A stretch of DNA of 64,000 nucleotides from Candidatus Nanosynbacter sp. HMT-352 (GCF_021222645.1 NZ_CP089520.1:558001-622000), one strand, 5' to 3'; shown: positions 1 to 8,753, counted from the stretch's first letter. The notes: generated by a model not told the origin, from the sequence alone. Numbers and translations are program-made.

Positions 1-908
1 GCTTCAATTACGTCTTCTAAACTTAGTAGACCAACTGTTTCTCGAAACTCATTTACAACAATAAACAAGTGGTGCTGCGTTTTCAAAAATGCAGCCAAGG
101 CGTGCTGTAGAGTTTGATTTTCGCGAATATAATAGACGTCTTTACTCATGACTGTTTCCGCACGATGAGATTTTGCCTTGCGATCAATCGTTAACAAATC
201 TTGAATCCTCAACATTCCAACAACATGATCAATGTCGCCGTCAATGACAGGAAATCTGCTATACCCCTTTTTATGAAGATCATCAAGCACTAGCGGCCCG
301 AGAAGTTCATTCATAGGTACCGATTCAATCATGCTTCGTGGCGTCATGATTTCCTCGACCTTCATATCGTTGAACTTCAGCCCGTTAGTAATAAGCTTTT
401 TCTCAGAAGATGAAATCGCTCCGGTGGATTGAGCCACCATTTCCAATAATTCCTCTTTCGATTCAATCACCCGACTATCACCAACCACTGGCGACACCGA
501 ACGGATTAGCGACAAAATTACTTGATGTCGCTCAATTGTCGTTAAAATTAGCGGTTCGTATTTTTCATAAAGTTGCTGTGAGTATTTCTGCCACAAGCCA
601 ATTCGCGCAACGGCTCCGATTTCTAGAGCTATTATAATTGACAAAACTAGCCCAACCATCCAATTGAATAAACTAACACTGATAATGCTTAAAACCACCA
701 AACATAAAGAAGCCACGGCGCGCTGCAGCGAAATAATATCTCGTAAAAGCTCCCTTTGTTGTAAAAGAATTTTAGCCTTTTCATCACCCAATCCACTTCT
801 CCGCCGCAACTCAAATTGGCTGTGCGAAGATGTTTTTGGCTGGACTCCTAATACTATCAGCAAGACCGCCAAAGTAGCCAAATATCCAAAAATTAGCACA
901 ATCGTCAT
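1..908 (-). CDS. CBS-domain membrane protein, CNNM/CorB-like (3' end cut by window edge)
   Basis: The minus-strand reading frame is open from the ATG at 908 to the window edge (about 302 codons). The first ~20 residues form a hydrophobic segment, and another hydrophobic stretch lies around residues 60-95. After a linker comes a pair of CBS domains, with EIMTPRSMIE and FPVIDGDIDHVVGML in the first and HHLFIVVNEFRETVGLLSLED in the second. This arrangement is that of hemolysin-C/CorC/CNNM-type proteins, which sense nucleotides and are linked to divalent-cation transport. The C-terminus lies outside the window. A TACAAT box ends 6 nt before the ATG, so the mRNA is predicted to be leaderless. The gene is divergent from the DsbA-like gene at 962. 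Membrane topology and ion specificity are inference. Confidence 0.8.
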   Translation of the reverse strand, partial: MTIVLIFGYLATLAVLLIVLGVQPKTSSHSQFELRRRSGLGDEKAKILLQQRELLRDIISLQRAVASLCLVVLSIISVSLFNWMVGLVLSIIIALEIGAVARIGLWQKYSQQLYEKYEPLILTTIERHQVILSLIRSVSPVVGDSRVIESKEELLEMVAQSTGAISSSEKKLITNGLKFNDMKVEEIMTPRSMIESVPMNELLGPLVLDDLHKKGYSRFPVIDGDIDHVVGMLRIQDLLTIDRKAKSHRAETVMSKDVYYIRENQTLQHALAAFLKTQHHLFIVVNEFRETVGLLSLEDVIE

Positions 909-914
909 AGTTTT

Positions 915-920
915 ATTGTA
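915..920 (-). promoter_or_regulatory. -10 box, leaderless promoter of the CBS-domain gene
   Basis: TACAAT on the minus strand ends exactly 6 nt upstream of the ATG at 908, so the predicted +1 is the A of the start codon. No Shine-Dalgarno sequence is available to this start. Confidence 0.5.
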
Positions 921-930
921 CAGCATTCCG

Positions 931-960
931 TGCTATACTTACTAGAGTAAATGGAGGTGA
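931..960 (+). promoter_or_regulatory. Extended -10 and ribosome binding site of the DsbA-like gene
   Basis: An extended -10 (TGCTATACT, 931-939) predicts transcription start near 946. GGAGGTGA at 953-960 is a strong Shine-Dalgarno site just before the ATG at 962. The leader is only about 16 nt. Confidence 0.6.
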
Positions 961-961
961 A

Positions 962-1654
962 ATGAATAAGAAAAGCTGGATGATTTTTGCAATTATTGTA
1001 GTGGCAATTGTCGGTGGAATGATTTACATATCAACACAAAATAGACTAAACGTTAGCGATATCAATAATGATCAACTAAATACAATTATCGGCGCAGAGT
1101 CCAGAAATGGCGATATTGCAGATCACGAAATTGGCAGCAAAAGCCCTAAAGTTACAATTATCGAATACGCAGACTATCAATGCCCTGGCTGTAGTGCAGC
1201 CGCACCAAAAGCCAAAGCCCTTGCTGAAAAATACAAGGATCACGTTCGACTAATTTTCCGCAACTTCCCGATTGCCAGCTCACACCCTAACGCACGAGCC
1301 GCCGCCGCGGTAGCTGAGGCCGCCGGTTTACAGGGTAAGTTCTGGGAAATGAATAAACTTTTATACACAAATCAAGATGCCTGGAAAAACGCCAATATCA
1401 CAGATCGCGATAATATTTTCAAATCTTATGCTGAGCAATTGAAGCTTAATATCGATCAATATAAAACCGATATTGCCAGCAACAAGGTTAAAAATAAGAT
1501 CGACTTCGATATGGCTCTCGGCCGCAAGCACGGCGTTGCTGCAACACCAACTTTCTACGTAAATGGAAAAAATACAGAAATGGATAGCTCTGGCTCAATC
1601 GAATCATCAGTTAAGGAAGCCTTGAAAAAAGCTGGCGTTGAAGTAAAAGATTAA
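962..1654 (+). CDS. DsbA-family thiol-disulfide oxidoreductase (Thioredoxin_4 type), membrane-anchored
   Basis: This 230-residue protein starts with a short basic stretch and one membrane segment (about residues 6-25), followed by a soluble extracellular domain. The active site is C74-P-G-C77 in DYQCPGC, and the cis-proline loop is ATPTFYVNG (Thr195-Pro196). Both are hallmarks of the DsbA/thioredoxin-like fold, which forms or shuffles disulfides in exported proteins. The start is set by the strong GGAGGTGA site. A rho-independent terminator follows at 1674. A second DsbA-like protein (CSFC motif) lies at 23379. The family is clear; whether it acts as an oxidase or an isomerase cannot be told from sequence. 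Confidence 0.88.
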   Translation: MNKKSWMIFAIIVVAIVGGMIYISTQNRLNVSDINNDQLNTIIGAESRNGDIADHEIGSKSPKVTIIEYADYQCPGCSAAAPKAKALAEKYKDHVRLIFRNFPIASSHPNARAAAAVAEAAGLQGKFWEMNKLLYTNQDAWKNANITDRDNIFKSYAEQLKLNIDQYKTDIASNKVKNKIDFDMALGRKHGVAATPTFYVNGKNTEMDSSGSIESSVKEALKKAGVEVKD

Positions 1655-1673
1655 CGCATTTTCGCACAAACCA

Positions 1674-1709
1674 AAATCCCGCTCCGGTGCCTTGGAGCGG
1701 GATTTATTT
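1674..1709. terminator. Rho-independent terminator, probably bidirectional
   Basis: A perfect 12-bp stem (1674-1685 with 1694-1705, core CCCGCTCC/GGAGCGGG) has an 8-nt loop and T-rich flanks on both sides. It would end the DsbA-like transcript from the left and the candidate minus-strand transcript from the right. Confidence 0.85.
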
Positions 1710-1719
1710 ATAGTCGTCC

Positions 1720-1896
1720 CTATTCTATCGTTGGAGCGACTGCACTTTTTATTGTGCTATGTATGTTTGCCATTCGGCAGGCACCACATCCACCGCGATC
1801 TTTTTGCGCCTTGATGGCACAAATTTGATTGCTATTGGCATGTGTTTTGCACTCCTTATTATTATGTGCAGCCCCACGCGCTTCGACCTTTATCAC
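1720..1896 (-). CDS. Possible 58-residue four-cysteine protein (low confidence)
   Basis: A GTG-initiated frame of 58 codons lies inside the candidate transcript and stops just before the terminator. It contains a C-x9-C-x10-C-x2-C pattern ending in GGCGACRMANIH, reminiscent of a small zinc or Fe-S knuckle. There is no Shine-Dalgarno site at the GTG. A rival 30-residue frame (ATG at 1841, stop at 1749) has AAGGAG about 10 nt upstream. At most one of these is likely real, and neither may be if the locus is an RNA gene. Confidence 0.22.
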   Translation of the reverse strand: MIKVEARGAAHNNKECKTHANSNQICAIKAQKDRGGCGACRMANIHSTIKSAVAPTIE

Positions 1897-1939
1897 TTAA
1901 TATCAGCAATTTAATGCTTCGGCGCGAGACACATCAACA

Positions 1940-1968
1940 ATGGTACCAAACGTCTATTGGTACGTCAA
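1940..1968 (-). promoter_or_regulatory. Promoter with overlapping 21-bp dyad (candidate operator)
   Basis: TTGACG (1963-1968) and TACCAT (1940-1945) are separated by exactly 17 nt, giving a predicted start near 1933 on the minus strand. GTACCAA (1943-1949) and TTGGTAC (1957-1963) form a perfect 7-7-7 inverted repeat that fills the spacer and touches both boxes. This is where a repressor would block RNA polymerase. The regulator is unknown. Confidence 0.55.
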
Positions 1969-2003
1969 GCAAAAACATTTTAAAATGCCTACTTATTTAT
2001 ATA

Positions 2004-2924
2004 TTAGAATAAGCGAATTCGCTTGGCAACAAACATAACAAGTAAAATCAACAACACTGTAAAACTGGTGATAGCCGGATACGCCCAAGGTTCGCCCTGA
2101 AACGGCAACGCTATATTCATTCCATACATTCCGTAAAAAACATTTGGAATAGCCAGAAGAATTGTTATAGCAGTCAATGCCTTCATACGTTGGTTTAGTG
2201 TATTATTAGCAACCGTCGAATAAGCGTTTTGAATACTGGAAATTGTGTGTGTGCTGGAACTTATCGCCACTAAAACTTGCCTGATGTGTAGATCGACGTC
2301 CTCCAAGGCCTCCAGATCTCTAGTCTTAAATAAGTGACGGCGGTTTTCCATTAGTTGTGTAATAACGCGGGACATCCCTTCCAAACTGCTTCGATATTCA
2401 TTGAGCGTGTCTTCAATTGCGACAAATTTAATAAAATCCGAATTCTCAACTTCATGACGACTTAGTCGCCGACGGGCATCGCTAATTTGCTCCGTTAACA
2501 AGTGTACACGTTGTTCATATTGAGAAATAATATACGCCAAATTAGCAGCAAAAACTCCCGCTGGACGCTCGGTTGTGCTAAATAAATAATCGCTGACCTC
2601 CAAAGGTGAAAATTTAACATGAGGCGATATTGTAATATAATGACCGCCGCTAATTGCAATCAAAAACGGCGCTGTTTTACCAGAATCAGTTTGACCAAAC
2701 GGTATGCGCGTAAAAATATATTCAACACCATCAGAAAACTCCGCTCGAGGCAATTCGTGGATATCCAGTACGTCACGGACAATATTAGCAGACAGAGACA
2801 GAGCCTTTGAAACTCGAGTAGCATCAAGACTCCCGGTCAAATTGATCCAACCGTTTTTATGCATTCGTTGAGCTTGCGTCAACTTTTCAGTCAACGATCT
2901 ACGCTCAAAGTAGCCCACCATCAT
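2004..2924 (-). CDS. CorA-family Mg2+/divalent cation transporter, paralog 1
   Basis: This 306-residue protein has the CorA plan: an acidic/mixed N-terminal cytosolic domain, long helices (about residues 130-240), then two C-terminal membrane segments. The signature YGMYGMN places GMN at residues 268-270 at the end of the first membrane helix, and the protein ends in a basic tail (AKRIRLF). CorA pentamers pass Mg2+, Co2+ or Ni2+ down the membrane potential. A second CorA-type gene lies immediately upstream on the same strand at 2982, but this one has its own promoter. A TATAAT box ends 6 nt before the ATG, so the mRNA is predicted to be leaderless. Metal specificity is not deducible. Confidence 0.88.
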   Translation of the reverse strand: MMVGYFERRSLTEKLTQAQRMHKNGWINLTGSLDATRVSKALSLSANIVRDVLDIHELPRAEFSDGVEYIFTRIPFGQTDSGKTAPFLIAISGGHYITISPHVKFSPLEVSDYLFSTTERPAGVFAANLAYIISQYEQRVHLLTEQISDARRRLSRHEVENSDFIKFVAIEDTLNEYRSSLEGMSRVITQLMENRRHLFKTRDLEALEDVDLHIRQVLVAISSSTHTISSIQNAYSTVANNTLNQRMKALTAITILLAIPNVFYGMYGMNIALPFQGEPWAYPAITSFTVLLILLVMFVAKRIRLF

Positions 2925-2930
2925 GAGAAA

Positions 2931-2959
2931 ATTATAATATACACAAGCAATATTAGCAA
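2931..2959 (-). promoter_or_regulatory. Leaderless promoter of corA paralog 1
   Basis: TTGCTA (2954-2959), a 17-nt spacer and TATAAT (2931-2936) put +1 exactly on the A of the ATG at 2924. Confidence 0.65.
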
Positions 2960-2981
2960 TCTGTCGAATTGCAATTAAACT

Positions 2982-3896
2982 TTATCGGCGGCGCAGGAAA
3001 TAATAGCCCACAACGAATGCCAGCACTACACTGATCGCGGTAATCGCCCAAAACATCAATGGATTATCAGCACCTGGAACCGGCACGTTCATACCATACA
3101 AACCAGCGATCATCGTCGGAATAGTCAAGGCTACGGTAATTACGGTTAGCAGGCGAATCGTCTCATTAAGACGCGTATCCATCACCGCCCTATAGCTATC
3201 GCGCACATTAGTAATCGTCCTCAACAAACTTTTACAACGTGCAATCACCTGCTCCAAATCAATCGAAATATCCTCAACGTCTTCCTTATCATCAGCCTTC
3301 AATCGCAGCTTCTGAGTCGCCAAAAGTCTCTCAATTGCCCAGTTCATCGGAATTAACGCGTCAAGATAATCATTCAATTTGCGCTCATACTCCGCCAGTG
3401 TGGCAATGTCATTAACTCTCAGTGTATGAATACTGTCCGTAGCCGCTCGCATCTGGCGATTAATCGTTGCCACGCGCCGCTGATATTGCGTTGAAATTGC
3501 CTCAACCATCGCCACCAAAAGCTCAACTTGTCGATCCGTCCTAATTCGCACTTTATCAATAAATGGCTGCCACAATCGCCCCAAACTATCTCTGGACAAT
3601 GTTACGATATGATCTTTATTGATGCAGAATAAAATCGGCGTGGTAAAATCGTTAAAATCGTCGTCAGTGTCTGGCAATCGCGCAATCAAATAAGTCCACT
3701 CATCGTCAAACTCAATACGTGGCACCTCGTGTGGATCAAGCGCGTCACTTATCAAATCCTCATCCAAGCCCAGTGTCAACAATTGCGAAACCTCTTCGTC
3801 GCTCGGTCTTTCGCAGCGCACCCACGAACCAGACTGCAAATTTTCTTGCGGACTAATTATTGAATCGCTATTTGTCGAACGAAGATATTGCAACAT
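2982..3896 (-). CDS. CorA-family Mg2+/divalent cation transporter, paralog 2
   Basis: This is a 304-residue CorA-type channel with a cytosolic N-terminal domain, a long-helix region and two C-terminal membrane segments separated by AGLYGMN (GMN at residues 268-270), ending FLRRR. It is about as long as paralog 1 but clearly diverged from it in sequence, suggesting different regulation or metal preference (inference). A TATAAT box at 3905-3910 predicts an mRNA leader of only about 2 nt. The -35 region overlaps the terminator of the arginine deiminase operon just upstream. Confidence 0.87.
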   Translation of the reverse strand: MLQYLRSTNSDSIISPQENLQSGSWVRCERPSDEEVSQLLTLGLDEDLISDALDPHEVPRIEFDDEWTYLIARLPDTDDDFNDFTTPILFCINKDHIVTLSRDSLGRLWQPFIDKVRIRTDRQVELLVAMVEAISTQYQRRVATINRQMRAATDSIHTLRVNDIATLAEYERKLNDYLDALIPMNWAIERLLATQKLRLKADDKEDVEDISIDLEQVIARCKSLLRTITNVRDSYRAVMDTRLNETIRLLTVITVALTIPTMIAGLYGMNVPVPGADNPLMFWAITAISVVLAFVVGYYFLRRR

Positions 3897-3904
3897 AATT
3901 TCAT

Positions 3905-3933
3905 ATTATAAAATAAAACATACATAAACACAA
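3905..3933 (-). promoter_or_regulatory. Near-leaderless promoter of corA paralog 2
   Basis: TATAAT (3905-3910) with TTGTGT (3928-3933) 17 nt upstream predicts +1 near 3898, 2 nt before the ATG at 3896. The -35 overlaps the distal arm of the arc terminator hairpin. Confidence 0.5.
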
Positions 3934-3965
3934 GAAGTTCCTGCGCCGTTTACAGGAACTTCTTG
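3931..3965 (-). terminator. Terminator of the arginine deiminase operon
   Basis: A perfect 13-bp inverted repeat (3931-3943 with 3953-3965) with a 9-nt loop lies just downstream of the arcC stop. The minus-strand flank is T-rich but lacks a pure T tract. Confidence 0.7.
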
Positions 3966-3972
3966 ATTTTTA

Positions 3973-4923
3973 TTACGATTTAACTATCGTGCCTGCCGAG
4001 CCGCTAATGGCTTCAGCGGTTTTATCCAGCGAAGTAATAATCGCCGTACGCCCTGGCTTTCCATCCAGGAACGACAAGGCAGCCTGAGTTTTTGGCAACA
4101 TCGAACCTGCCGCAAATTGCCCATCATCAATATGCTTTTGAAGTTCTTCTATTGAAACTTCCCCGAGAGATTGCTCGTCTGGTTTGCCAAAATTAATTTT
4201 AGCAGCATCAACCGAAGTCAAAATCAGCAAAGTGTCAGCGTCCAAAAGATCCGCCAATTTTGCCGCGCCGAAGTCCTTATCAATGACCGCAGCGACGCCT
4301 TTTAATTGACCAGTTTCGTCTTGCAAAACAGGAATGCCGCCGCCGCCAGTTGAAACGACCGTCACGCCAGCATGAACCAGCGCCTTAATCACATCAGCCT
4401 CGACAATTGTCTGAGGTTTTGGCGAAGGAACGACACGTCGCCAGCCGCGACCAGCGTCTTCTTTCACCGTGTAGCCGCGTTCGCTAGCGACGGTTTTTGC
4501 CTCGTCTTCCGAATAGAACGGACCAATTGGCTTGGTTGGATTTTGGAATGCTGGATCGCTTAAGCTAACAATCGTTTGAGTTATAACGCTAACAGCACGA
4601 TTATTCATTTGATTAACCATAAAGGCGTCATGAAAAGCCTGCTGCAGCCAAAAGCCAATCAACCCCTGGCTCATAGCGCCAGAATCTTCCAGCGGTAAAC
4701 TTGGCACATCTGGCGTGTTAATCGCCTCTTCGTGCAACACAATGTTGCCAACCTGAGGACCATTACCATGAACGATTGCTACGTTGTGACCGGCTTGGAT
4801 TAACGGCAAAAGTTGCCGAACAGTTTCATCAGCCACTCGTTGCTGCTGCTCAGACGCGGCTTCGCCCTGCCGTTGCAGGGCGTTACCACCGAGCGCTACT
4901 ACAATAGTACGCTTCTTATCCAT
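3973..4923 (-). CDS. arcC: Carbamate kinase
   Basis: This 316-residue protein catalyses the ATP-yielding last step of the arginine deiminase pathway: carbamoyl phosphate + ADP gives ATP + carbamate, which breaks down to ammonia and CO2. Family features are the N-terminal VVALGGNALQ, the substrate loop VHGNGPQVGN, the VSTGGGGIPV segment, the DKD (IDKDFGAAKLA) nucleotide region and the C-terminal GSMLPKTQAA. The length is normal for the family. It is the last gene of the arc operon, starting 3 nt after the transporter stop, and is followed by a strong hairpin. Confidence 0.96.
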   Translation of the reverse strand: MDKKRTIVVALGGNALQRQGEAASEQQQRVADETVRQLLPLIQAGHNVAIVHGNGPQVGNIVLHEEAINTPDVPSLPLEDSGAMSQGLIGFWLQQAFHDAFMVNQMNNRAVSVITQTIVSLSDPAFQNPTKPIGPFYSEDEAKTVASERGYTVKEDAGRGWRRVVPSPKPQTIVEADVIKALVHAGVTVVSTGGGGIPVLQDETGQLKGVAAVIDKDFGAAKLADLLDADTLLILTSVDAAKINFGKPDEQSLGEVSIEELQKHIDDGQFAAGSMLPKTQAALSFLDGKPGRTAIITSLDKTAEAISGSAGTIVKS

Positions 4924-4926
4924 AGG

Positions 4927-6471
4927 CTACAGTGCTCCGAAAATTGCAATAACTGTAATGCTGATAATAGCAAATATCGCCATAATTGGAGCTGAGCGTT
5001 TTAGCCAGTCGCGATATGAAACGCCAGCCAAAGCCAATCCACCCATCAATGACGCGATAGTTGGAGCCATCATGTTGATCAAGCCAGACGCTGTCGCAAA
5101 TGCGGCAACCATAACTTCTTTGCTTGAGCCAACCAGGTCGGCAATTGGCGCAATAACTGGCATAGTTGCTGCCGCCAAACCTGATGATGATGGCACGATG
5201 AATGACATTGGCAAGTAGAATAGATATGCCAACACACCGACAACACCGCCACCAGCATCTTTCAGGAGAGATTCACCCCAGCTAATAACTGTATCCTGAA
5301 TCTCACCGTTAGTCATTACCACAGAAACACCCGTTGCTACTGCGATAATCAAAGCAACTGGCAAAATATCTTTCACGCCGTCAATGAAGGTATCAACCGG
5401 GAAGACGCCCTCCTTCTTAAACTCTTTGTAGTAAATCGCGGTTATAGCGATTGTTGAGATTAAGAATAGTGCAGTAATTTCATTGAAGTACCAGTCGCCA
5501 AATGGTGCACTGTGAACTACACCAAGTACCGCACCAATAACTGGAAGACCTACAGCCCAGTCAAACATATCTGCGAAGAATGTAATATTCCAACTTCCCC
5601 ATGGAATCAAGGAAAGAATCATTAGCACAAATGTAATAGCAAACACAGCCATAACAACTTTTCGTGGACCAGTCAATTTTGGTACATTAGTCATGTCCAG
5701 AGCGGCCGTAGCTGGCTTATAGCGAACATCTTCTTTGTACTTTCCTGCCTTAACTTTTGCGGCATAACGCATAGTAAAGATGATTGCGGCAATTAGACAA
5801 AGAACCAAGATGATCGACATGATTGGAATAACACTACCCAATTTTACGCCTGCAGTCTTTGCGGCAACGCCAGTAGAGAATGGGTTGATCGTTGAACCGA
5901 GCACACCAGTACCAGCACCCAGTACAATCACCATCACACCAGTCATGGCATTATAGCCAGCAGCAATCATCATCGGTATGACGAGCGCGTAGAACGCCAC
6001 AGTTTCTTCTTGCATACCGTAAGTAGTACCACCGATAGCGAATAAAATCATCAGAATCGGGATGAGCCACTTTTCCTTGCCCTTCATCTTTCGGAGCAGT
6101 GCGCCAAGAGAAGCGTCAAGCGCACCAGTTTTCATAGTGACGCCTAAGAATCCACCAAGCACCATCACGAAGACGATGACATCAAGCTTGTCTGACATAC
6201 CTTTAATAGGTGCAGTGAAGACGTCCCACAAACCTTGCTGGTCGTGTTTTTTGACCTCTTCCTTTTTACCGTCTTTTTCTTCCGTGACGGTTCGATCTTT
6301 GTCGACTACGTGATACGAATTAGCTATACGATCGCCGTCCTCGTTTGTCTTATATAAACCCGAAGGAACTATCCACGTTAATGCCGCCATGATAATAATC
6401 ACGACAAACAAAATAGTAAACGCCGATGGTGATCGAAGCTTCTGCTTTGTTTTTTTAATTTTTTCTACCAT
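4927..6471 (-). CDS. arcD: YfcC/ArcD-type transporter, probable arginine/ornithine antiporter
   Basis: This 514-residue integral membrane protein has about 12 hydrophobic segments and a short basic cytosolic N-terminus (VEKIKKTKQKLRSPSAF). It belongs to the YfcC / C4-dicarboxylate-carrier-like family rather than the classic APC-type ArcD, with conserved segments such as GGTTYGMQEETVAFY and NPFSTGVAAK. Its place between arcB and arcC makes exchange of external arginine for internal ornithine the most likely job (inference from context and from arc operons of other bacteria). AAGGAGG precedes the ATG at a rather wide ~10 nt. The symbol is functional, not a sequence-based identification of classic ArcD. 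Confidence 0.85.
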   Translation of the reverse strand: MVEKIKKTKQKLRSPSAFTILFVVIIIMAALTWIVPSGLYKTNEDGDRIANSYHVVDKDRTVTEEKDGKKEEVKKHDQQGLWDVFTAPIKGMSDKLDVIVFVMVLGGFLGVTMKTGALDASLGALLRKMKGKEKWLIPILMILFAIGGTTYGMQEETVAFYALVIPMMIAAGYNAMTGVMVIVLGAGTGVLGSTINPFSTGVAAKTAGVKLGSVIPIMSIILVLCLIAAIIFTMRYAAKVKAGKYKEDVRYKPATAALDMTNVPKLTGPRKVVMAVFAITFVLMILSLIPWGSWNITFFADMFDWAVGLPVIGAVLGVVHSAPFGDWYFNEITALFLISTIAITAIYYKEFKKEGVFPVDTFIDGVKDILPVALIIAVATGVSVVMTNGEIQDTVISWGESLLKDAGGGVVGVLAYLFYLPMSFIVPSSSGLAAATMPVIAPIADLVGSSKEVMVAAFATASGLINMMAPTIASLMGGLALAGVSYRDWLKRSAPIMAIFAIISITVIAIFGAL

Positions 6472-6510
6472 TGCCTCGGAGCCTCCTTAACCTCCTTATT
6501 ACGACAACAA

Positions 6511-7500
6511 CTACAATGTCAAAGCCATCACAGCTTTGATTGTATGCATACGATTTTCCGCTTGATCAAAAACTATCGAATGTGGCGAGCGGAACACTTC
6601 ATCCGTAACTTCCATTGAGTCTAAACCAAAATCTTCTTGAACTTTCTTACCGGTGATGGTTAATGCATCATGAAACGCCGGCAAGCAATGCATAAACTTA
6701 ACCTCAGGATTTCCTGTTAAGTTAATCATCTGGCGATTAACTTGGAAATGTCGCAATTGGTTAATGCGCTCAGCAAACTTGTCTTCTTCGCCCATTGAAA
6801 CCCAAACGTCCGTGTAAATTACATCGGCACCGCGCAAAGCTTCTTCAAAATTGTCGGTAATAGTAATGCGTGCATGGCTTGACCTCGCAAAGTGATTTGC
6901 CTTATCAACCAAAGCTTGTTCTGGATGCAATTCACGAGGTGCCAAAATACGAAAATCAAGTCCCATAATAGCTGAACCGATCATCAGCGAGTTTGCCATA
7001 TTGTTGCGACCATCGCCAACAAATACCAGCTTAGTTCCCTTCAATTTTCCAACATGCTCTTCAATTGTCATGAAGTCAGCCAAAATCTGTGTTGGGTGGA
7101 ACTTATCGGTCAACCCATTCCATACTGGAACGCCAGCGTGACGTGACAATTCCTCAACGGTTGCGTGATCAAAACCACGAAACTCAATCCCGTCAAACAT
7201 TCGGCCCAAAACCTTGGCAGTATCTTCAACCGTCTCTTTCTTACCCAATTGAATATCATCTTTACCGAGGTATTCCGGTGCAATTCCAAGGTCATTAGCA
7301 GCTACCGTAAATGCGCAGCGCGTTCGCGTTGAAGTCTTTTCGAACAACAAAGCCACATTTTTACCCTCATGAATTCGGTGCGGAATGCCGGCATATTTCA
7401 ATCGACGATATTCACGAGCCGTGTCCAATAGCAAGCGAATCTCTTCAGCGGTATAGTCACCTAAAGTCAGTAGTGATCGTCCTTTCAAACTCTGAGCCAT
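6511..7500 (-). CDS. arcB: Ornithine carbamoyltransferase, catabolic
   Basis: This 329-residue enzyme converts citrulline + phosphate to ornithine + carbamoyl phosphate in the catabolic direction. The carbamoyl-phosphate loop STRTR is at residues 57-61, followed by a GxxxNM element ([11 protein letters not shown]), and the ornithine/citrulline loop HCLPAFHD is at residues 271-278. Placement between arcA and the transporter, with no other arginine-synthesis gene nearby, supports catabolic use. Its ATG overlaps the arcA stop (TAATG), implying translational coupling. Confidence 0.96.
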   Translation of the reverse strand: MAQSLKGRSLLTLGDYTAEEIRLLLDTAREYRRLKYAGIPHRIHEGKNVALLFEKTSTRTRCAFTVAANDLGIAPEYLGKDDIQLGKKETVEDTAKVLGRMFDGIEFRGFDHATVEELSRHAGVPVWNGLTDKFHPTQILADFMTIEEHVGKLKGTKLVFVGDGRNNMANSLMIGSAIMGLDFRILAPRELHPEQALVDKANHFARSSHARITITDNFEEALRGADVIYTDVWVSMGEEDKFAERINQLRHFQVNRQMINLTGNPEVKFMHCLPAFHDALTITGKKVQEDFGLDSMEVTDEVFRSPHSIVFDQAENRMHTIKAVMALTL

Positions 7501-8738
7501 TAGAATACATCCTCTCGTACTAGCGGCATACTCATGCAGCGTGGACCACCACGACCGCGTCCAAGCTCAGCGCCACTAATTTCAATAACTTCGATACCGT
7601 TTTCGCGCAATTTCTGGTTAGTTACGTAGTTGCGATCATAAGTCACTACAACACCTGGCGCAATTGCCAAAGTGTTTGAGCCATCGTTCCACTGCTCGCG
7701 AGCGGCAGCGATTGGATCGCCACCACCACACTCAATCAATGTAACAGTCGGCAAACCTAACGCGACTCTTAGAACGTGCTCCAAATCTGTTTCGTGTGTA
7801 ATTCGTGGGAATGGCTGACCTTCAACCTTCTCCAAGATAAAACAATTCATTTTACCACCATGATCACGAATTTCTGGATGGATCGTAAACTTATCACGAT
7901 CAATCATCGTAAACACTGTATCAAGGTGCATAAAGGCATGAGATTTTGGAATTTCCATAGCGATGACCTTCTCAAACTTTGAACCAGCAAACAGCTTGGT
8001 TGCCATCTTTTCAATTGCCTCAGCAGTTGTTCGCTCTGAAACACCAATTGCCATAACCTTATCGCTTAATATTAATTCGTCACCACCTTCCATTGAGAAT
8101 TTCTCTGTGCGGTTGTACCAAACTGGCGCACGGTTAGCAAAGCGTGGATGATGGTCGATGATGTAGCGCATAAATAGCGATTCACGACGACGAGCCGTCC
8201 AGTGCATCTTGTTAATTGTCAAGCCGTTACCGATTGCGGCAGCTGGGTCGCGTGTAAAGTATAGATTTGGCATTGGATCAAGATAGAATGGATAATGGTT
8301 CTTCTCGATCATATTGTGAAGCTGTTGATGCTGATCTGGAGGCAAAGTAATTTCGTCTTTACGAACACCAGCCATAATCTTGCGGATCATAGCGTGAGTT
8401 GGCAAGTCTAACAAAAATTGACGCAATGTTTGAGTAACACGGCGTGAATCCTGCTTAGAAGCAGCCAACATTTCATCGACAAATTGTTCGCGCAATTGAT
8501 CTGTGTTAATTGCCTCGGCAACCAATTGATCCAGATACAGAACTTCGATTCCACGACTTCTCAATACTTCCGCAAAAGCATCGTGTTCAGCCTGCGCTAC
8601 CTTCAGATATGGAATATCGTCAAACAAAAGATCAGTTAGATAATCTGGCGTCAAATTTTCCAGCTCTTCACCTGGCCGATGCAATAGAACGGTCTTAAGT
8701 TTTCCTATTTCAGACGTGATGTGAATTGGTTCGTCCAT
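7500..8738 (-). CDS. arcA: Arginine deiminase
   Basis: This enzyme hydrolyses arginine to citrulline and ammonia, the first step of the pathway. Guanidino-modifying-enzyme motifs are present: FTRDP, MEGGDE, HLDTVFT (catalytic His region) and the C-terminal [14 protein letters not shown] with the nucleophilic cysteine about 11 residues from the end. At 412 residues the length is typical. GTG at 8741 and ATG at 8738 are both possible starts; GGGGAGGG is better spaced for the ATG. It heads an operon arcA-arcB-arcD-arcC (8738 to 3973). A TATAAA box (8754-8759) predicts a ~8-nt leader. No ArgR site was recognised. Confidence 0.96.
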   Translation of the reverse strand: MDEPIHITSEIGKLKTVLLHRPGEELENLTPDYLTDLLFDDIPYLKVAQAEHDAFAEVLRSRGIEVLYLDQLVAEAINTDQLREQFVDEMLAASKQDSRRVTQTLRQFLLDLPTHAMIRKIMAGVRKDEITLPPDQHQQLHNMIEKNHYPFYLDPMPNLYFTRDPAAAIGNGLTINKMHWTARRRESLFMRYIIDHHPRFANRAPVWYNRTEKFSMEGGDELILSDKVMAIGVSERTTAEAIEKMATKLFAGSKFEKVIAMEIPKSHAFMHLDTVFTMIDRDKFTIHPEIRDHGGKMNCFILEKVEGQPFPRITHETDLEHVLRVALGLPTVTLIECGGGDPIAAAREQWNDGSNTLAIAPGVVVTYDRNYVTNQKLRENGIEVIEISGAELGRGRGGPRCMSMPLVREDVF

Positions 8739-8753
8739 CACAACCCTCCCCTG

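Larger units (their letters stand above)
1674..1933 (-). ncRNA. Candidate structured RNA (or small-protein mRNA), unrecognised
   Basis: This is the only stretch over 300 bp without an assigned gene (1655-2003). It has a good minus-strand promoter (1940-1968) and ends in a strong hairpin at 1674-1705, giving a ~260-nt transcript. Short inverted repeats recur along it: CGCGC/GCGCG (1877-1881 with 1922-1926), TGCAC/GTGCA (1848-1852 with 1866-1870), TGCC-ATTC-GGCA (1768-1779), GCAC/GTGC (1742-1757) and AGTCG..TCC/GGA..CGACT (1712-1741). I do not recognise RNase P, SRP, 6S or tmRNA hallmarks. Two short frames lie within it: a 30-codon ATG frame at 1749-1841 preceded by AAGGAG, and a 58-codon GTG frame at 1720-1896 with four cysteines. 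RNA versus mRNA is undecided. Confidence 0.4.

Noticed and set aside
1674..1933. tmRNA, RNase P RNA, SRP RNA or 6S RNA
   Set aside because: No tRNA-like ends with tag frame, no GAGGAAAGTCC/ACAGAA RNase P core, no SRP tetraloop pattern and no long 6S stem were seen.
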